Source: Streptomyces sp. NBC_01235 (lineage in GTDB: Bacteria > Actinomycetota > Actinomycetes > Streptomycetales > Streptomycetaceae). From it: a DNA stretch of 64,000 nucleotides. Below the pieces are notes generated by a model. That model was not told the origin of the DNA. It ran no database searches and saw only the letters and a list, made by a program, of their open reading frames with translations. Location of the stretch: assembly GCF_035989285.1 (NCBI RefSeq), contig NZ_CP108513.1, positions 682,001 to 746,000 on the forward strand. The letters run 5' to 3'. Shown here one piece after another: positions 16,833-25,298 of this stretch. Both the position numbers and the translations under genes were made by a program. The number at the start of each line of letters is the position of its first letter. The stretch's first letter is position 1.

Positions 16833-18254
16833 TCACGTGATGCGGCGCAGGATGCGGTCCTTGAAGGGGGTGTAGGGCGGGGTGGCCACGCCCAGCGTGT
16901 CGGGCTTGAGTGGCTTGTCGAGGACGGACTTGAGGTGACTGAAGGTGTCCAGGGAATACGAGCCGTGGTAGCGGCCCATGCCGCTCTCACCGACGCCGCC
17001 GAAGGGCAGGTCGAGCGCGCCGAGCTGGAGGAGCGAGAGGCCGAAGGTCAGGCCACCGGAGGACGTCTCCGCGGTCAGGCGCCGCTTGGAGCGCTTGGAC
17101 GCGGTGAAGGCGTACAGGGCCAGCGGCTTGTCCCGTCCGGTGATGAAGGCGATCGCCGCGTCCAGGTCGGGAACCCGGACGATGGGCAGGACGGGACCGA
17201 AGATCTCGTCGCGCATCACCGGGGAGTCGGGGTCGACGTCGGCCAGCACGGTCGGGGCGATGTAGCGGGTGTCGCGGTCGTGGTCGCCGCCCACGACGGT
17301 CCGGCCGTCGTTCAGCAGGCCGGCCAGCCGGTCGAAGTGGCGCTCGTTGACGATACGACCGTAGTCGTTGCTGCGAGCCGGATCGGTGCCGTACATCTCG
17401 CGGACCGCCTGCGTCAGGTGCGCCTCTATCTCGGCGCCCGCCTCACCTATCGCCAGCACGTAGTCGGGTGCGACGCAGGTCTGGCCCGCGTTCATGAACT
17501 TGCCCAGGGCGATGCGGCGGGCGGCCGTCGCGAGGTCGGCACCGGGTTCGACGACGGCGGGGCTCTTGCCGCCCAGCTCCAGGGTGACCGGGGTGAGATG
17601 ACGGGCCGCGGCGGTCATGACGATACGTCCGACCGCGCCGTTGCCCGTGTAGAAGATGTGGTCGAAGCGCTGCTCCAGCAGAGCGGTCGTCTCCGGCACG
17701 CCTCCCTCGACGACGGCCACGGCCTGCGGGTCCAGAACCCGGGTCAGCCAGTGGGCGAGCACGGCCGAGGTCGCGGGGGCGACCTCGCTGGGCTTGAGGA
17801 CGACCGCGTTACCGGCAGCCAGGGCACCGATGACCGGCGCGAGCGCCAGATTGAGCGGGTAGTTCCAGGGCGCGATGACCAGCACGACACCCAGCGGCTC
17901 ACGCACGGTCCAGGCCCGGGACGGCATGAGCGACAGGGGCACGGAGGCTCTCTTCGGACGCAGCCACCGGTCGAGATGACTCAGGGTGTGGTCGATCTCC
18001 CTGACCAGGAAGCCGATCTCCGTCATGCGCGACTCGGTCGCGCTCTTGCCGAGGTCGGTCTGCAGCGCCTGGACGAACACGTCCTCATGCTCCGTCAGCA
18101 GACGCCTCAACGCCTGCAGCTGCTGCTTCCGCCAGGCGACGGGCTTGGTGCGGCCGGTGTTGAACGTGGCCCGCAGTCGCGCGACGGTCCCCGCCGCAGA
18201 GGCCGCCGTAACGGCGATGTCCGGCTGACCGCCGGTGGGTGCGTTGGTGTTCAT
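16833..18254 (-). CDS. Aldehyde dehydrogenase family protein
   Basis: A 473-residue NAD(P)-dependent aldehyde dehydrogenase of the class 3-like group. Seen: VIAPWNYPLNLALAPVIGAL (near 107), VLKPSEVAPATS, TLELGGKSPAVV (general-base Glu near 205) and GKFMNAGQTCVAPDY with the catalytic Cys near 245. PFGGVGESGMGRYHG and a hydrophobic/basic tail complete it. Class 3-like enzymes oxidise medium-chain or aromatic aldehydes; coniferyl aldehyde dehydrogenases are in the same group. The ATG at 18254 is taken; an ATG at 18266 overlaps the operator flank. The 25-bp palindrome at 18269-18293 lies immediately upstream, so repression by the divergent TetR is likely. Confidence 0.9.
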   Translation of the reverse strand: MNTNAPTGGQPDIAVTAASAAGTVARLRATFNTGRTKPVAWRKQQLQALRRLLTEHEDVFVQALQTDLGKSATESRMTEIGFLVREIDHTLSHLDRWLRPKRASVPLSLMPSRAWTVREPLGVVLVIAPWNYPLNLALAPVIGALAAGNAVVLKPSEVAPATSAVLAHWLTRVLDPQAVAVVEGGVPETTALLEQRFDHIFYTGNGAVGRIVMTAAARHLTPVTLELGGKSPAVVEPGADLATAARRIALGKFMNAGQTCVAPDYVLAIGEAGAEIEAHLTQAVREMYGTDPARSNDYGRIVNERHFDRLAGLLNDGRTVVGGDHDRDTRYIAPTVLADVDPDSPVMRDEIFGPVLPIVRVPDLDAAIAFITGRDKPLALYAFTASKRSKRRLTAETSSGGLTFGLSLLQLGALDLPFGGVGESGMGRYHGSYSLDTFSHLKSVLDKPLKPDTLGVATPPYTPFKDRILRRIT

Positions 18255-18268
18255 ACCGACGAGCATAT

Positions 18269-18293
18269 ACGAAACGAAAGCCTTTCGTTTCGT
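18269..18293. promoter_or_regulatory. 25-bp perfect palindrome, TetR operator candidate
   Basis: ACGAAACGAAAG (18269-18280) and CTTTCGTTTCGT (18282-18293) are perfect inverted 12-mers around one C. It lies 15 nt upstream of the ALDH start and 122 nt before the TetR start. The following TTTTCTTGTATCAT is AT-rich and promoter-like. Binding by the TetR at 18415 is inferred. Confidence 0.8.
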
Positions 18294-18414
18294 TTTCTTG
18301 TATCATTGGTCGTGTGACCTACCCCACCCTTACTCAACGTTCCGTACGGCAGCCCCACCATCCAGTCCGCTCGGCCGTCCATACATCCCGCCGGATCTCT
18401 TCGGGAGCAGCCCG

Positions 18415-19050
18415 ATGACCGGGACGCAGGCACGTCGGGGGCGCCCCCGCGACGCCTCTCGCGACCGTGCGCTGCTGGACGCGACTCTGGCCGTCCTGAC
18501 CGAGAGCGGTTACGGCGCGCTCACCACCGCCGCCGTCGCGGCCCGCGCCGGAGTGTCCACCGCCACTCTCTACCGGCGCTGGCCGTCCAAGGAGGTGATG
18601 GTCGTCGACGCCGCCGCCGCGTACGCCAAGGAACTGACGGCGCAGCCGGACACCGGCACACTCGAAGGGGACCTGCGTGCCCTGCTCCGGGACAAAGCGG
18701 CTTCCCTGACCGGCAACGAGGGAGGGGTACTGCGCACTCTGATCGGCGAGGCCGCGTACAGCCCCTCCCTGGCCGAGGCCCTCACGAACGCCTTCATGGT
18801 GCCCGTGCGCCAACGCATGGAGGAAATAACGCAACGCGCCGTTGACCGGGGCGAGATCCCGCCGGTGGAGCACCCCGACCTACTCGGCGACATGGTGATC
18901 GGCCCCATGATGAGCAAGTTCTTCCTCACCCCCCTGCCGCCGAACCAAGTCGACCCCGCCACTGCGTCAGAGACCGCCGACCGCATGCTGTCCTTCCTCC
19001 TGCGCGCCTTGGGACACGAGACGCACGGCACGGTCACGAGCGACACGTGA
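18415..19050 (+). CDS. TetR-family transcriptional regulator
   Basis: A 211-residue TetR repressor. The N-terminal HTH covers residues ~12-58 (RGRPRDASRDRALLDATLAVL, then GYGALTTAAVAARAGVSTATLYRRWPSKEVMV). The C-terminal domain resembles the TetR_C type with LRALLRDKAASLTGNEGGVLRTLIGEA. The ATG at 18415 has GGGAG 8 nt upstream, and the DNA between it and 18293 is leader. It is divergent from the ALDH-SDR-ProA genes and probably represses them and itself. Confidence 0.88.
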   Translation: MTGTQARRGRPRDASRDRALLDATLAVLTESGYGALTTAAVAARAGVSTATLYRRWPSKEVMVVDAAAAYAKELTAQPDTGTLEGDLRALLRDKAASLTGNEGGVLRTLIGEAAYSPSLAEALTNAFMVPVRQRMEEITQRAVDRGEIPPVEHPDLLGDMVIGPMMSKFFLTPLPPNQVDPATASETADRMLSFLLRALGHETHGTVTSDT

Positions 19051-19282
19051 CTGCCTGGACGGCAGCCCTTCGAAGAGGAGCACCACCAAGGGGCCGACAG
19101 GCGGACACGTTGGACGAGTGACGCGCGCACCCGCTGGGTCAGCGGCCCACGAAGGCGGCTGATTCCGGCGGGCGCGGACGCCTGTGACATCGGCGGTCTT
19201 CATCGCCCAGGTCGCCGACCACGGCCACTCCCCTGTCCGGCGGAGCGCTCACCCACGCCGAACCGAGGACAGGAATGACGGG

Positions 19283-20227
19283 TCAGTTGTTCAGAAAGCC
19301 CAGGACGTGATCGGCGACCGTCCTGGGCTGCTCAAGGTGGAGGAAGTGTCCGGCACCGGGTACGACGACGCGTTCGAGGCCGTTCTTGAACACGGCGTCC
19401 ATGCCGTCGCTCACCTCCACGGAAAAGCAGTTGTCGTCGGCCCCGTGGAGGTACAGCGAGGGGACGGTGATGGCGCCGCTCGCCCGGGCCTCCAGGGCTC
19501 GCGCCGCCTCATCAGCGGGGGGCGTGAACAGCTGCCGGTAGTAGCCCAGGATCTCGGTCACGACTCCTGGAGCGCGGAGGGTTTCCTTGAGCGCGGCCCG
19601 CTCTGTCTCGGGCAGCTCGTAGCCGGGCGACCATTCCCGCCAGAGCCGGTCGATGAAGGCGAAGTCGTCGAGCTCGACGGCCGGCTCCGCCAGGGCCGTC
19701 TGGAAGAAGAACATGTACCAGCTGCGCCGCTGCTGGTCGCCATTGGTGAGCCAGGCGGTTCGCACTTGCGGCCCGTAGGGAACCGCCATGCCGACAAGCT
19801 TGCGGACACGTGTCGCGTCGAGGCTCGCCGCGGCGTACGCCGCCCGAGCACCGAGGTCGTGACCGACGAGATCCGCCCGATCGCGCCCGAGCGCTTCGAT
19901 CAGGTCCAGGACGTCCTGCCCGGTCGCTGACGCGCGATAGGAGCCGTCGGGCGCCGCGCCATCGGGCCAGTATCCGCGCTGTGCGGGAGCGACCGCCCAG
20001 TAGCCGTCCCTTGCGAGGCGGTCGAGCATCCCTGCCCAGGAGCCGGCATGGTCGGGAAATCCGTGAAGGCACAGGACGAGCGGCCCGCTGCCGGCCTCCA
20101 GGATCGGAACTTCCAGTCCGCCTGTCCGGATCGTCCGACCACGGATGCCGTTACCGGCCGAGGACCCACCTGTCGTCGAGTCCTTGCCGGACGGATGCGT
20201 CGGCGGTCGCTGTGTCTCGGGTGCCAT
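19283..20227 (-). CDS. Alpha/beta hydrolase, epoxide hydrolase-like
   Basis: A 314-residue alpha/beta hydrolase. LCLHGFPDHAGSW (near 52-64) is the epoxide-hydrolase-type HGFP oxyanion motif. The nucleophile elbow is VGHDLGARAAY, with aspartate D124 instead of serine, as in epoxide hydrolases and haloalkane dehalogenases. YLHGADDNCF gives the acid and GAGHFLHLEQP the histidine. Residues ~155-215 form the cap (WYMFFFQTALAEPA). The ATG at 20227 has GGAGG 8 nt upstream. It lies downstream of the second CGNR gene on the same strand (261 nt), and convergent with TetR. Substrate epoxide unknown. Confidence 0.87.
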   Translation of the reverse strand: MAPETQRPPTHPSGKDSTTGGSSAGNGIRGRTIRTGGLEVPILEAGSGPLVLCLHGFPDHAGSWAGMLDRLARDGYWAVAPAQRGYWPDGAAPDGSYRASATGQDVLDLIEALGRDRADLVGHDLGARAAYAAASLDATRVRKLVGMAVPYGPQVRTAWLTNGDQQRRSWYMFFFQTALAEPAVELDDFAFIDRLWREWSPGYELPETERAALKETLRAPGVVTEILGYYRQLFTPPADEAARALEARASGAITVPSLYLHGADDNCFSVEVSDGMDAVFKNGLERVVVPGAGHFLHLEQPRTVADHVLGFLNN

Positions 20228-20488
20228 GCGTTCAACCTCCAGGCCGCTTTCGCGGCGTCGCGGGCCGGCAGGCCCGGACCGAGTAGTGAGCCCTGATGTC
20301 GTCGAGCGCGGCCACGGCGACGTCACGCAGGTTGACCTCGGGCGCATCGAGATCCCTCAGAGGGCAACAACCGTAAGACTTTCACTTATTTCAACTCAAG
20401 CGAAAGCGATGTTCACTGCTGAAAGGAGCAGACTCGCTGTGCTGATGTCGCTGGAGCTCCCCCGCCAGGCGACCGACTCGGACGGCCG

Positions 20489-21100
20489 CTACAACCCGGT
20501 GGTACGGACACGCTGACGGGCCCGGTGGGCACGCAGGTTCTCGGGGTTGCCGCAGGTCTTGGTGGAGTGCCATACACCGCTGTTGTTGCGGGAGCGGTCG
20601 AAGAACGCCGTTGTGCAGCGCGTATTGCGGCAGACCTTGAGTCGGCGCCAGGTGTCCGCCTGCTGAGCCTGGAACACCTCGAGCAGCACCAGGGCGGCCA
20701 CATACCGCCAGCCCTGGCCGCGAGGCTCCAGAACAGCCCGTCCGTTGCGGTCCATCCGCACGGCCGCCGCCGCGACATGCACGGCGGGCGAGGCGGTCTG
20801 GTCGCCGGCGTCCGTGACGTCGTCGTGTCGTGAGGCGAGAAGCCGCCGCAACTCGGCACGCAAGCCGCGCAGTTCCTCGAGATCACTCTCGGCGAGAGGA
20901 ACCTGTGCGGCGACCTGCCCCCTCTCCTGCGCCCAGCAGTCCAGCGCCTGATCGACCCAGGCCTGCGCGTCAGAGAGGCCGTCCAGGAGATCGGCCGCCC
21001 GGGGTCGGCCGGCGGAAATGGTGTTGAGCAGGTCATGCACGAGCGCCAGCCCGACCGGTGCCGGTTCGACCTCGTACCGCGTGGACGCGGACCACACCAT
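20489..21100 (-). CDS. CGNR zinc-finger transcriptional regulator (ABATE domain)
   Basis: A 203-residue paralogue of the protein at 591. The N-terminal ABATE-type region opens with GLALVHDLLNTISAGRPRAADLL. The zinc finger is KVCRNTRCTTAFFDRSRNNSG followed by KTCGNPENLRAHRAR near the C-terminus. The ATG at 21100 has GGGAGG about 8 nt upstream and is preferred over a start at 21142. It is divergent from the enoyl-CoA hydratase operon across a 426-nt gap containing the GAAAGGA inverted repeat, and upstream of the epoxide-hydrolase-like gene. Either neighbour could be its target. Confidence 0.87.
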   Translation of the reverse strand: MVWSASTRYEVEPAPVGLALVHDLLNTISAGRPRAADLLDGLSDAQAWVDQALDCWAQERGQVAAQVPLAESDLEELRGLRAELRRLLASRHDDVTDAGDQTASPAVHVAAAAVRMDRNGRAVLEPRGQGWRYVAALVLLEVFQAQQADTWRRLKVCRNTRCTTAFFDRSRNNSGVWHSTKTCGNPENLRAHRARQRVRTTGL

Positions 21101-21526
21101 GGCCCTGCCTCCCTTTCGCTGATCGTCCGGCTCTACCGACATGACCGTGACCGTTTGGCCGCTGACTCAGGGTACGACACCTTCGCCCCCTTGAAGGGAA
21201 AGGAGCTAAAGGCTTAAGGTCCTTTCATCTCGATTGGTGACGCAGCCACACGAAGGGGCCCCTCATGAGCTCGTCCGGCCACCAGCGCCCCCGCCCGAGG
21301 CGGGCTCGGCGGCGCCGATCGCCGACCACACGCCGTCGCCCAGGTGACGCAGGTACGACCCGGGCATGGGGGCGCCCCGGGTCCTCCCACCACCCCCGCG
21401 CTGACGGCCTACGAACGAGCAACAGCACGCCTCCCATCCCCCACAGTCCGCCCCGGACTGGTTCCGCGAGCACCTCACCCGACCGACGGCGAGCCCGCCC
21501 GCACCGTCCCGAGCCAAGGAAGTCCC
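21101..21526. other. Long divergent regulatory gap
   Basis: A 426-nt gap between the CGNR gene and the enoyl-CoA hydratase. Open frames inside it are proline/arginine-rich and not convincing. It contains the GAAAGGA...TCCTTTC inverted repeat at 21198-21226 and a short palindrome AGGGGCCCCT at 21254-21263. Confidence 0.4.
21198..21226. promoter_or_regulatory. Inverted repeat upstream of CGNR gene
   Basis: GAAAGGA (21198-21204) and TCCTTTC (21220-21226) face each other over 15 bp, about 100 nt upstream of the CGNR start. The core differs from the GCATAG sites near the first CGNR gene, so the two regulators probably read different sites. Operator function is a guess. Confidence 0.4.
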
Positions 21527-22315
21527 ATGTCCGTTCTCACCCACTCCCTCGACGGCGACGTCGCCACGATCGTCCTCGACAATCCCCCGCAGAACCGGTT
21601 CGCACCCGAGTTCACCCAGGAGCTCAGCGACATCGTCGACGCCATCACGCGCAGCCCGGCCCGCGCCGTCGTGCTGCGCGCCGAGGGACCCGACTTCAGT
21701 TACGGCGGCGACTTCCGGCCATGGCTCGACGCCGACCGCACCAGCCTGCGAGCCGACTTCGACCAGGTCATGAGCGTGGTCAACCGGTTCGAACAGCTCC
21801 CGATCCCGGTCGTGGCCGCGGTCCAGGGGCTGTGCTTCGGCGGCGGCTTCGAACTCGCGCTGCGCGCCGACATCATCCTCGCCGGTGAGAGCGCCCGCTT
21901 CGGCCATCCCGAGCAGTCGCTCGGCATCGTCACCCTCCTCGGCGGGATCCACCGCGTGGCCGAACGGGCCGGCCGGGCCCGCGCCTACGAATGGGCACTG
22001 ACCTCCGAGCAGGTACCCGCCACGGTCATGGCTCAGGCCGGCGTCATCAACCGCGTCGTCCCCGACGACGAACTCCGCGCCGAAGCCGAGGCCTTCGCCC
22101 AAAAGATCGCCGCGGGCCCCACCCGGGCACACGTCGTACACAAGGCGCTGCTGCGCTCCTGGGCCACAGGCGGCATCCCCGCCGCCGACCAGCACCTGTT
22201 CGACCTCGCCGTCCCGCTCTACGAGACCGAGGACGTCAAGGACGGCCTGGCCTCCGCCGCCAAGGCCCTCAAGGAGGGGCGCCCCCGCCCCGTACTGCCC
22301 TTCAAGGGCCGCTGA
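21527..22315 (+). CDS. Enoyl-CoA hydratase/isomerase family protein
   Basis: A 262-residue crotonase-family protein that would act on acyl-CoA thioesters. The oxyanion-hole regions are GPDFSYGGDFRPW (near 55-67) and QGLCFGGGFELALRADIILA (near 98-117). FGHPEQSLGIVTLLGG carries the position of the second catalytic acid. AAGPTRAHVVHKALL is typical of the C-terminal helices. The ATG at 21527 has AAGGAAG 6 nt upstream. It is the first gene of a probable operon with a flavin reductase-like protein (36 nt) and a GMC oxidoreductase (87 nt). Hydratase, isomerase or hydrolase activity cannot be separated by sequence here. Confidence 0.87.
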   Translation: MSVLTHSLDGDVATIVLDNPPQNRFAPEFTQELSDIVDAITRSPARAVVLRAEGPDFSYGGDFRPWLDADRTSLRADFDQVMSVVNRFEQLPIPVVAAVQGLCFGGGFELALRADIILAGESARFGHPEQSLGIVTLLGGIHRVAERAGRARAYEWALTSEQVPATVMAQAGVINRVVPDDELRAEAEAFAQKIAAGPTRAHVVHKALLRSWATGGIPAADQHLFDLAVPLYETEDVKDGLASAAKALKEGRPRPVLPFKGR

Positions 22316-22351
22316 GCCGCAACTCCCCCCACACTCACCAAGGGACATCAC

Positions 22352-23068
22352 ATGATCATCGACTCCGCCGACCTGGACGCGAAGTCCGCCTACAAGCTGC
22401 TCATCGGCAGCGTCATCCCTCGCCCCATCGCCTGGGTGAGCACCCTGTCCACCGAGGGCGTGGGCAACCTGGCCCCCATCTCCTTCTTCACGGTCGTCGG
22501 GCGCAAGCCGCCCCGGATCTCGCTGTCGATCCAGCCGCGCTCGGACGGGGTCACGCTCAAGGACAGCTTCGTCAACATCCGGGACACCCGCGAGTTCGTC
22601 GCCAACATGGCCACCCTGCCGCAGATCAACGGGCTCAACCGCAGCGCCTTCGAGTTCGAGCCCGACGTCGACGAGTTCGACGCGGTCGGTCTCGAGAAGG
22701 TGCCGTCGGAAGCCGTCCGCCCGCCGCGCATCAAGGGGGCGCCCATCGCGTTCGAGTGCACCGTCGAGCACATCTTCTCGTCACCCGACGGACTCAACAA
22801 CGTCGTCTGGGGCAACGTGGAGCGCTTCTACATCCGGGACGACCTCTATGTGGGCGGCCGGATCGACTTCGGTGCCATCGCTCCGGTGGGACGACTCGCC
22901 GCCGAGTACACCCTGGTGGACAACGCTTTCGAGACCCCGATCGACGCCGAGGTGGTCGAGGAGCGCGCCGGCCGCCGTATGGTGCGCCTGGATCGCAAGG
23001 ACACGCACTACTCGCCGATCGACACGGACGCCTGGTCGCCGTCGGGCTCCACGACCTCACTCGACTGA
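22352..23068 (+). CDS. Flavin reductase-like FMN-binding protein
   Basis: A 238-residue protein of the flavin reductase-like (DIM6/NTAB) family. The start AYKLLIGSVIPRPIAWVSTLS and NLAPISFFTVVGRKPPRISLS form the FMN-binding split barrel, followed by DTREFVANMAT and the LNNVVWGNVERFYIRDDLY strand. Related proteins supply reduced flavin to monooxygenases or act as small oxidoreductases; no dedicated monooxygenase is adjacent, but the GMC enzyme next to it also uses a flavin. It is the second gene of the operon, 36 nt after the hydratase. Confidence 0.87.
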   Translation: MIIDSADLDAKSAYKLLIGSVIPRPIAWVSTLSTEGVGNLAPISFFTVVGRKPPRISLSIQPRSDGVTLKDSFVNIRDTREFVANMATLPQINGLNRSAFEFEPDVDEFDAVGLEKVPSEAVRPPRIKGAPIAFECTVEHIFSSPDGLNNVVWGNVERFYIRDDLYVGGRIDFGAIAPVGRLAAEYTLVDNAFETPIDAEVVEERAGRRMVRLDRKDTHYSPIDTDAWSPSGSTTSLD

Positions 23069-23155
23069 CCCTCGGGACGTGACGTGGTGACGCCCCCCAG
23101 GGGTGCGGGTGTGTCACCTCGCACGGACCTCACCCGTTCTCGACGAGGAGAGCAC

Positions 23156-24973
23156 GTGTCACGGAAGAACTCTTCCACGAAGCCGAACGAGCACAGAGAC
23201 GACTCCGCGTACGACTACGACGTGATCGTCGTCGGTTCCGGTTTCGGCGGATCCGTCACTGCCCTTCGGCTCACCGAAAAGGGCTACCGCGTAGGCGTGT
23301 TGGAAGCGGGTCGGAGGTTCACGCCCGACTCGCTGCCCAAGAACTCCTGGGACGTCAGGAACTATCTCTGGGCACCCAAGCTCGGCCTGTACGGCATCCA
23401 GCGCATCCATCCGCTGGGCAACGTGGTGGTGCTGGCGGGGGCCGGGGTCGGGGGTGGTTCCCTCAACTACGCCAACACCCTGTACGAGCCGCCGAAGCAG
23501 TTCTTCGACGACCCGCAGTGGAAGGACATCACCGACTGGGAAGCGGAGCTGAAGCCGTACTACGACCAGGCCCGGCGCATGCTCGGGGTGCGGCTCAACC
23601 CGACGACGACCCCGGCCGACGTACACCTGCGGGCGGTCGCCGAACAGATGGGTGTGGGCGAGACCTTCCACATGGCCCCCGTAGGGGTCTTCTTCGGCGA
23701 CGGCCAGGACGCCGACGGGACGACCAAGGCCAAGCCGGGGCAGGAGGTGGCCGACCCGTACTTCGGTGGCGTCGGCCCGGCCCGCAAAGCGTGTGCCGAG
23801 TGCGGTGAGTGCATGACGGGCTGTCGCCGCGGCGGGAAGAACAGCCTCAACGAGAACTACCTCTATCTCGCCGAGCAGGCGGGCGCCGTCGTCCACCCCA
23901 TGACGACCGTTGTCTCGATCACGGACGACCCGCCAGGCGGGTACACGGTCAGGACTCGGCCGACGGACCGGAAACGCAGGGGCGAGGGCCGCACGTTCAG
24001 GGCGCGGAAGGTCGTCATCGCGGCCGGTACGTACGGTACGCAGACATTGCTGCACCGGATGAGGACGGGAGGCCAACTTCCTTACATATCCGAGCGCCTG
24101 GGTGACCTGACCCGCACCAACTCGGAAGCCCTGGTGAGTGTGCACGCAAACGTCCGGCGGCACCGCAAGGCCACCGGGGGACAGAGCGTCGACTTCACGC
24201 GCGGTGTGGCGATCACGTCCTCGATCCATCCCGACGAGAACACCCACATCGAGCCCGTCCGCTACGGCAAGGGATCGAACGCGATGGGCGCCGGGTTCGT
24301 CCTGCAAGTCCCGTACGCCGAGGGCTCGTCGAGGTTCCTGGGCTGGCTGGTCAACGTGGCGAGGCATCCGGTGCTCATGGCCCGCTCGCTCTCCAACCGC
24401 CGTTGGTCCGAGCGGACGATCATCGGTCTGGTCATGCAATCGCTGGACAACTCCCTCACGACCTATCCGAAACCGAAGGGCGTGGGGAAGGGACTGCTGC
24501 TGGCCCGTCAGGGCCATGGGTCGCCCAACCCCAAGCAGATCAAGGCGGCTTCGCAGGCCGCCTCGGTCATCGCTGCCGAGGTCGAGGGCTTCGCGGGCAG
24601 CAACGTGGGCGAGCTGATGGGCATGCCGCTCACCGCGCACTTCCTGGGCGGCTGCCCCATCGGCAGCACTCCTGAGACCGGCGTGATCGACCCGTACCAC
24701 CGCCTGTACGGACACCCTGGCATCTCCGTCGTCGACGGAGCGGCGATCTCCGCCAATCTGGGAGTCAACCCGTCCCTCACGATCACGGCCCAGGCCGAGC
24801 GCGCGATGTCGGCCTGGCCCAACAAGGGCGAGGAGGACCCTCGTCCAGCGCAGGGAGCGGCCTACCAGCGCCTGAGACCTGTGGAGCCCCGCCGCCCGGC
24901 AGTCCCGTCCGACGCTTTCGGCGCCCTGAGGTTGCCGTTCCTGGGGATGCCGGCCCTGCCGCCGAAGCAGTAA
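23156..24973 (+). CDS. GMC-family oxidoreductase, cholesterol-oxidase-like
   Basis: A 605-residue FAD-dependent alcohol oxidase/dehydrogenase. The FAD motif is DVIVVGSGFGGSVTALRL (near 22-39), with GAGVGGGSLNYANT near 100. KACAECGECMTGCRRGGKNSL (near 215-235) is a cysteine-rich segment found in the cholesterol oxidase/ChoD-like branch of GMC enzymes. The C-terminus has LGGCPIGSTPETGVID, SVVDGAAISANLGVNPSLTITA with the expected catalytic region, and a proline-rich tail. GTG 23156 has GAGGAG 6 nt upstream. No Tat signal is visible, so it is probably cytoplasmic. The four closely spaced cysteines suggest a metal centre. It is third in the operon; substrate (sterol or other alcohol) unknown. Confidence 0.87.
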   Translation: MSRKNSSTKPNEHRDDSAYDYDVIVVGSGFGGSVTALRLTEKGYRVGVLEAGRRFTPDSLPKNSWDVRNYLWAPKLGLYGIQRIHPLGNVVVLAGAGVGGGSLNYANTLYEPPKQFFDDPQWKDITDWEAELKPYYDQARRMLGVRLNPTTTPADVHLRAVAEQMGVGETFHMAPVGVFFGDGQDADGTTKAKPGQEVADPYFGGVGPARKACAECGECMTGCRRGGKNSLNENYLYLAEQAGAVVHPMTTVVSITDDPPGGYTVRTRPTDRKRRGEGRTFRARKVVIAAGTYGTQTLLHRMRTGGQLPYISERLGDLTRTNSEALVSVHANVRRHRKATGGQSVDFTRGVAITSSIHPDENTHIEPVRYGKGSNAMGAGFVLQVPYAEGSSRFLGWLVNVARHPVLMARSLSNRRWSERTIIGLVMQSLDNSLTTYPKPKGVGKGLLLARQGHGSPNPKQIKAASQAASVIAAEVEGFAGSNVGELMGMPLTAHFLGGCPIGSTPETGVIDPYHRLYGHPGISVVDGAAISANLGVNPSLTITAQAERAMSAWPNKGEEDPRPAQGAAYQRLRPVEPRRPAVPSDAFGALRLPFLGMPALPPKQ

Positions 24974-24989
24974 CCACGCCAGACAACCA

Positions 24990-25034
24990 GTCCCCGTCGA
25001 AGGCCCCACGGACACCGCCGCCTTCGACGGGGAC
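24990..25034 (+). terminator. Strong hairpin terminator after the GMC gene
   Basis: GTCCCCGTCGAAGG (24990-25003) pairs perfectly with CCTTCGACGGGGAC (25021-25034), 14-bp arms and a 17-nt loop, just after the stop at 24973. Confidence 0.8.
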
Positions 25035-25103
25035 GTCCGCGCGCTGTTCGAGGTCGAGCCGACCCTCAGAGTGTCGTTGACCGAAACGGGCCGATTCCGC
25101 GCG

Positions 25104-25200
25104 CGGCGATGGGGGCGGCAGTAGCCGTAGTTGGCCCAGTCGGCCAGGTCGGAGCGTTCGACGGTCCTGCGGGAGCGGGCGCACAGCGGGTTCGCAGCCG
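25104..25200 (-). pseudogene. Fragment of an IS982-like transposase
   Basis: One minus frame reads PLCARSRRTVERSDLADWANYGYCRPH, matching the region around a catalytic aspartate in IS982-type DDE transposases (pattern TV-RSDLA-WA-YGYC-SHSR). Both ends are lost and no terminal repeats are visible, so it is a relic of an old insertion between the GMC and TetR genes. Confidence 0.5.
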
Positions 25201-25298
25201 CTTGTCGTGGGCCGGCCGCTGCGGCAGCTACGAAACCATCCCGTGCAGGTGTGCCCACGGAAGCGCCGTCAAGAGCCCGGTTTCAAGTGCGAGGTACG

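Noticed and set aside
20379..20406. CTTTC...GAAAG as a match to the GAAAGGA repeat at 21198
   Set aside because: Opposite orientation, short arms and weak similarity; could be chance.
23159..25258. Long minus-strand open frame opposite the GMC gene
   Set aside because: An antisense shadow of a GC-rich gene; composition is arginine/glycine-rich without motifs.
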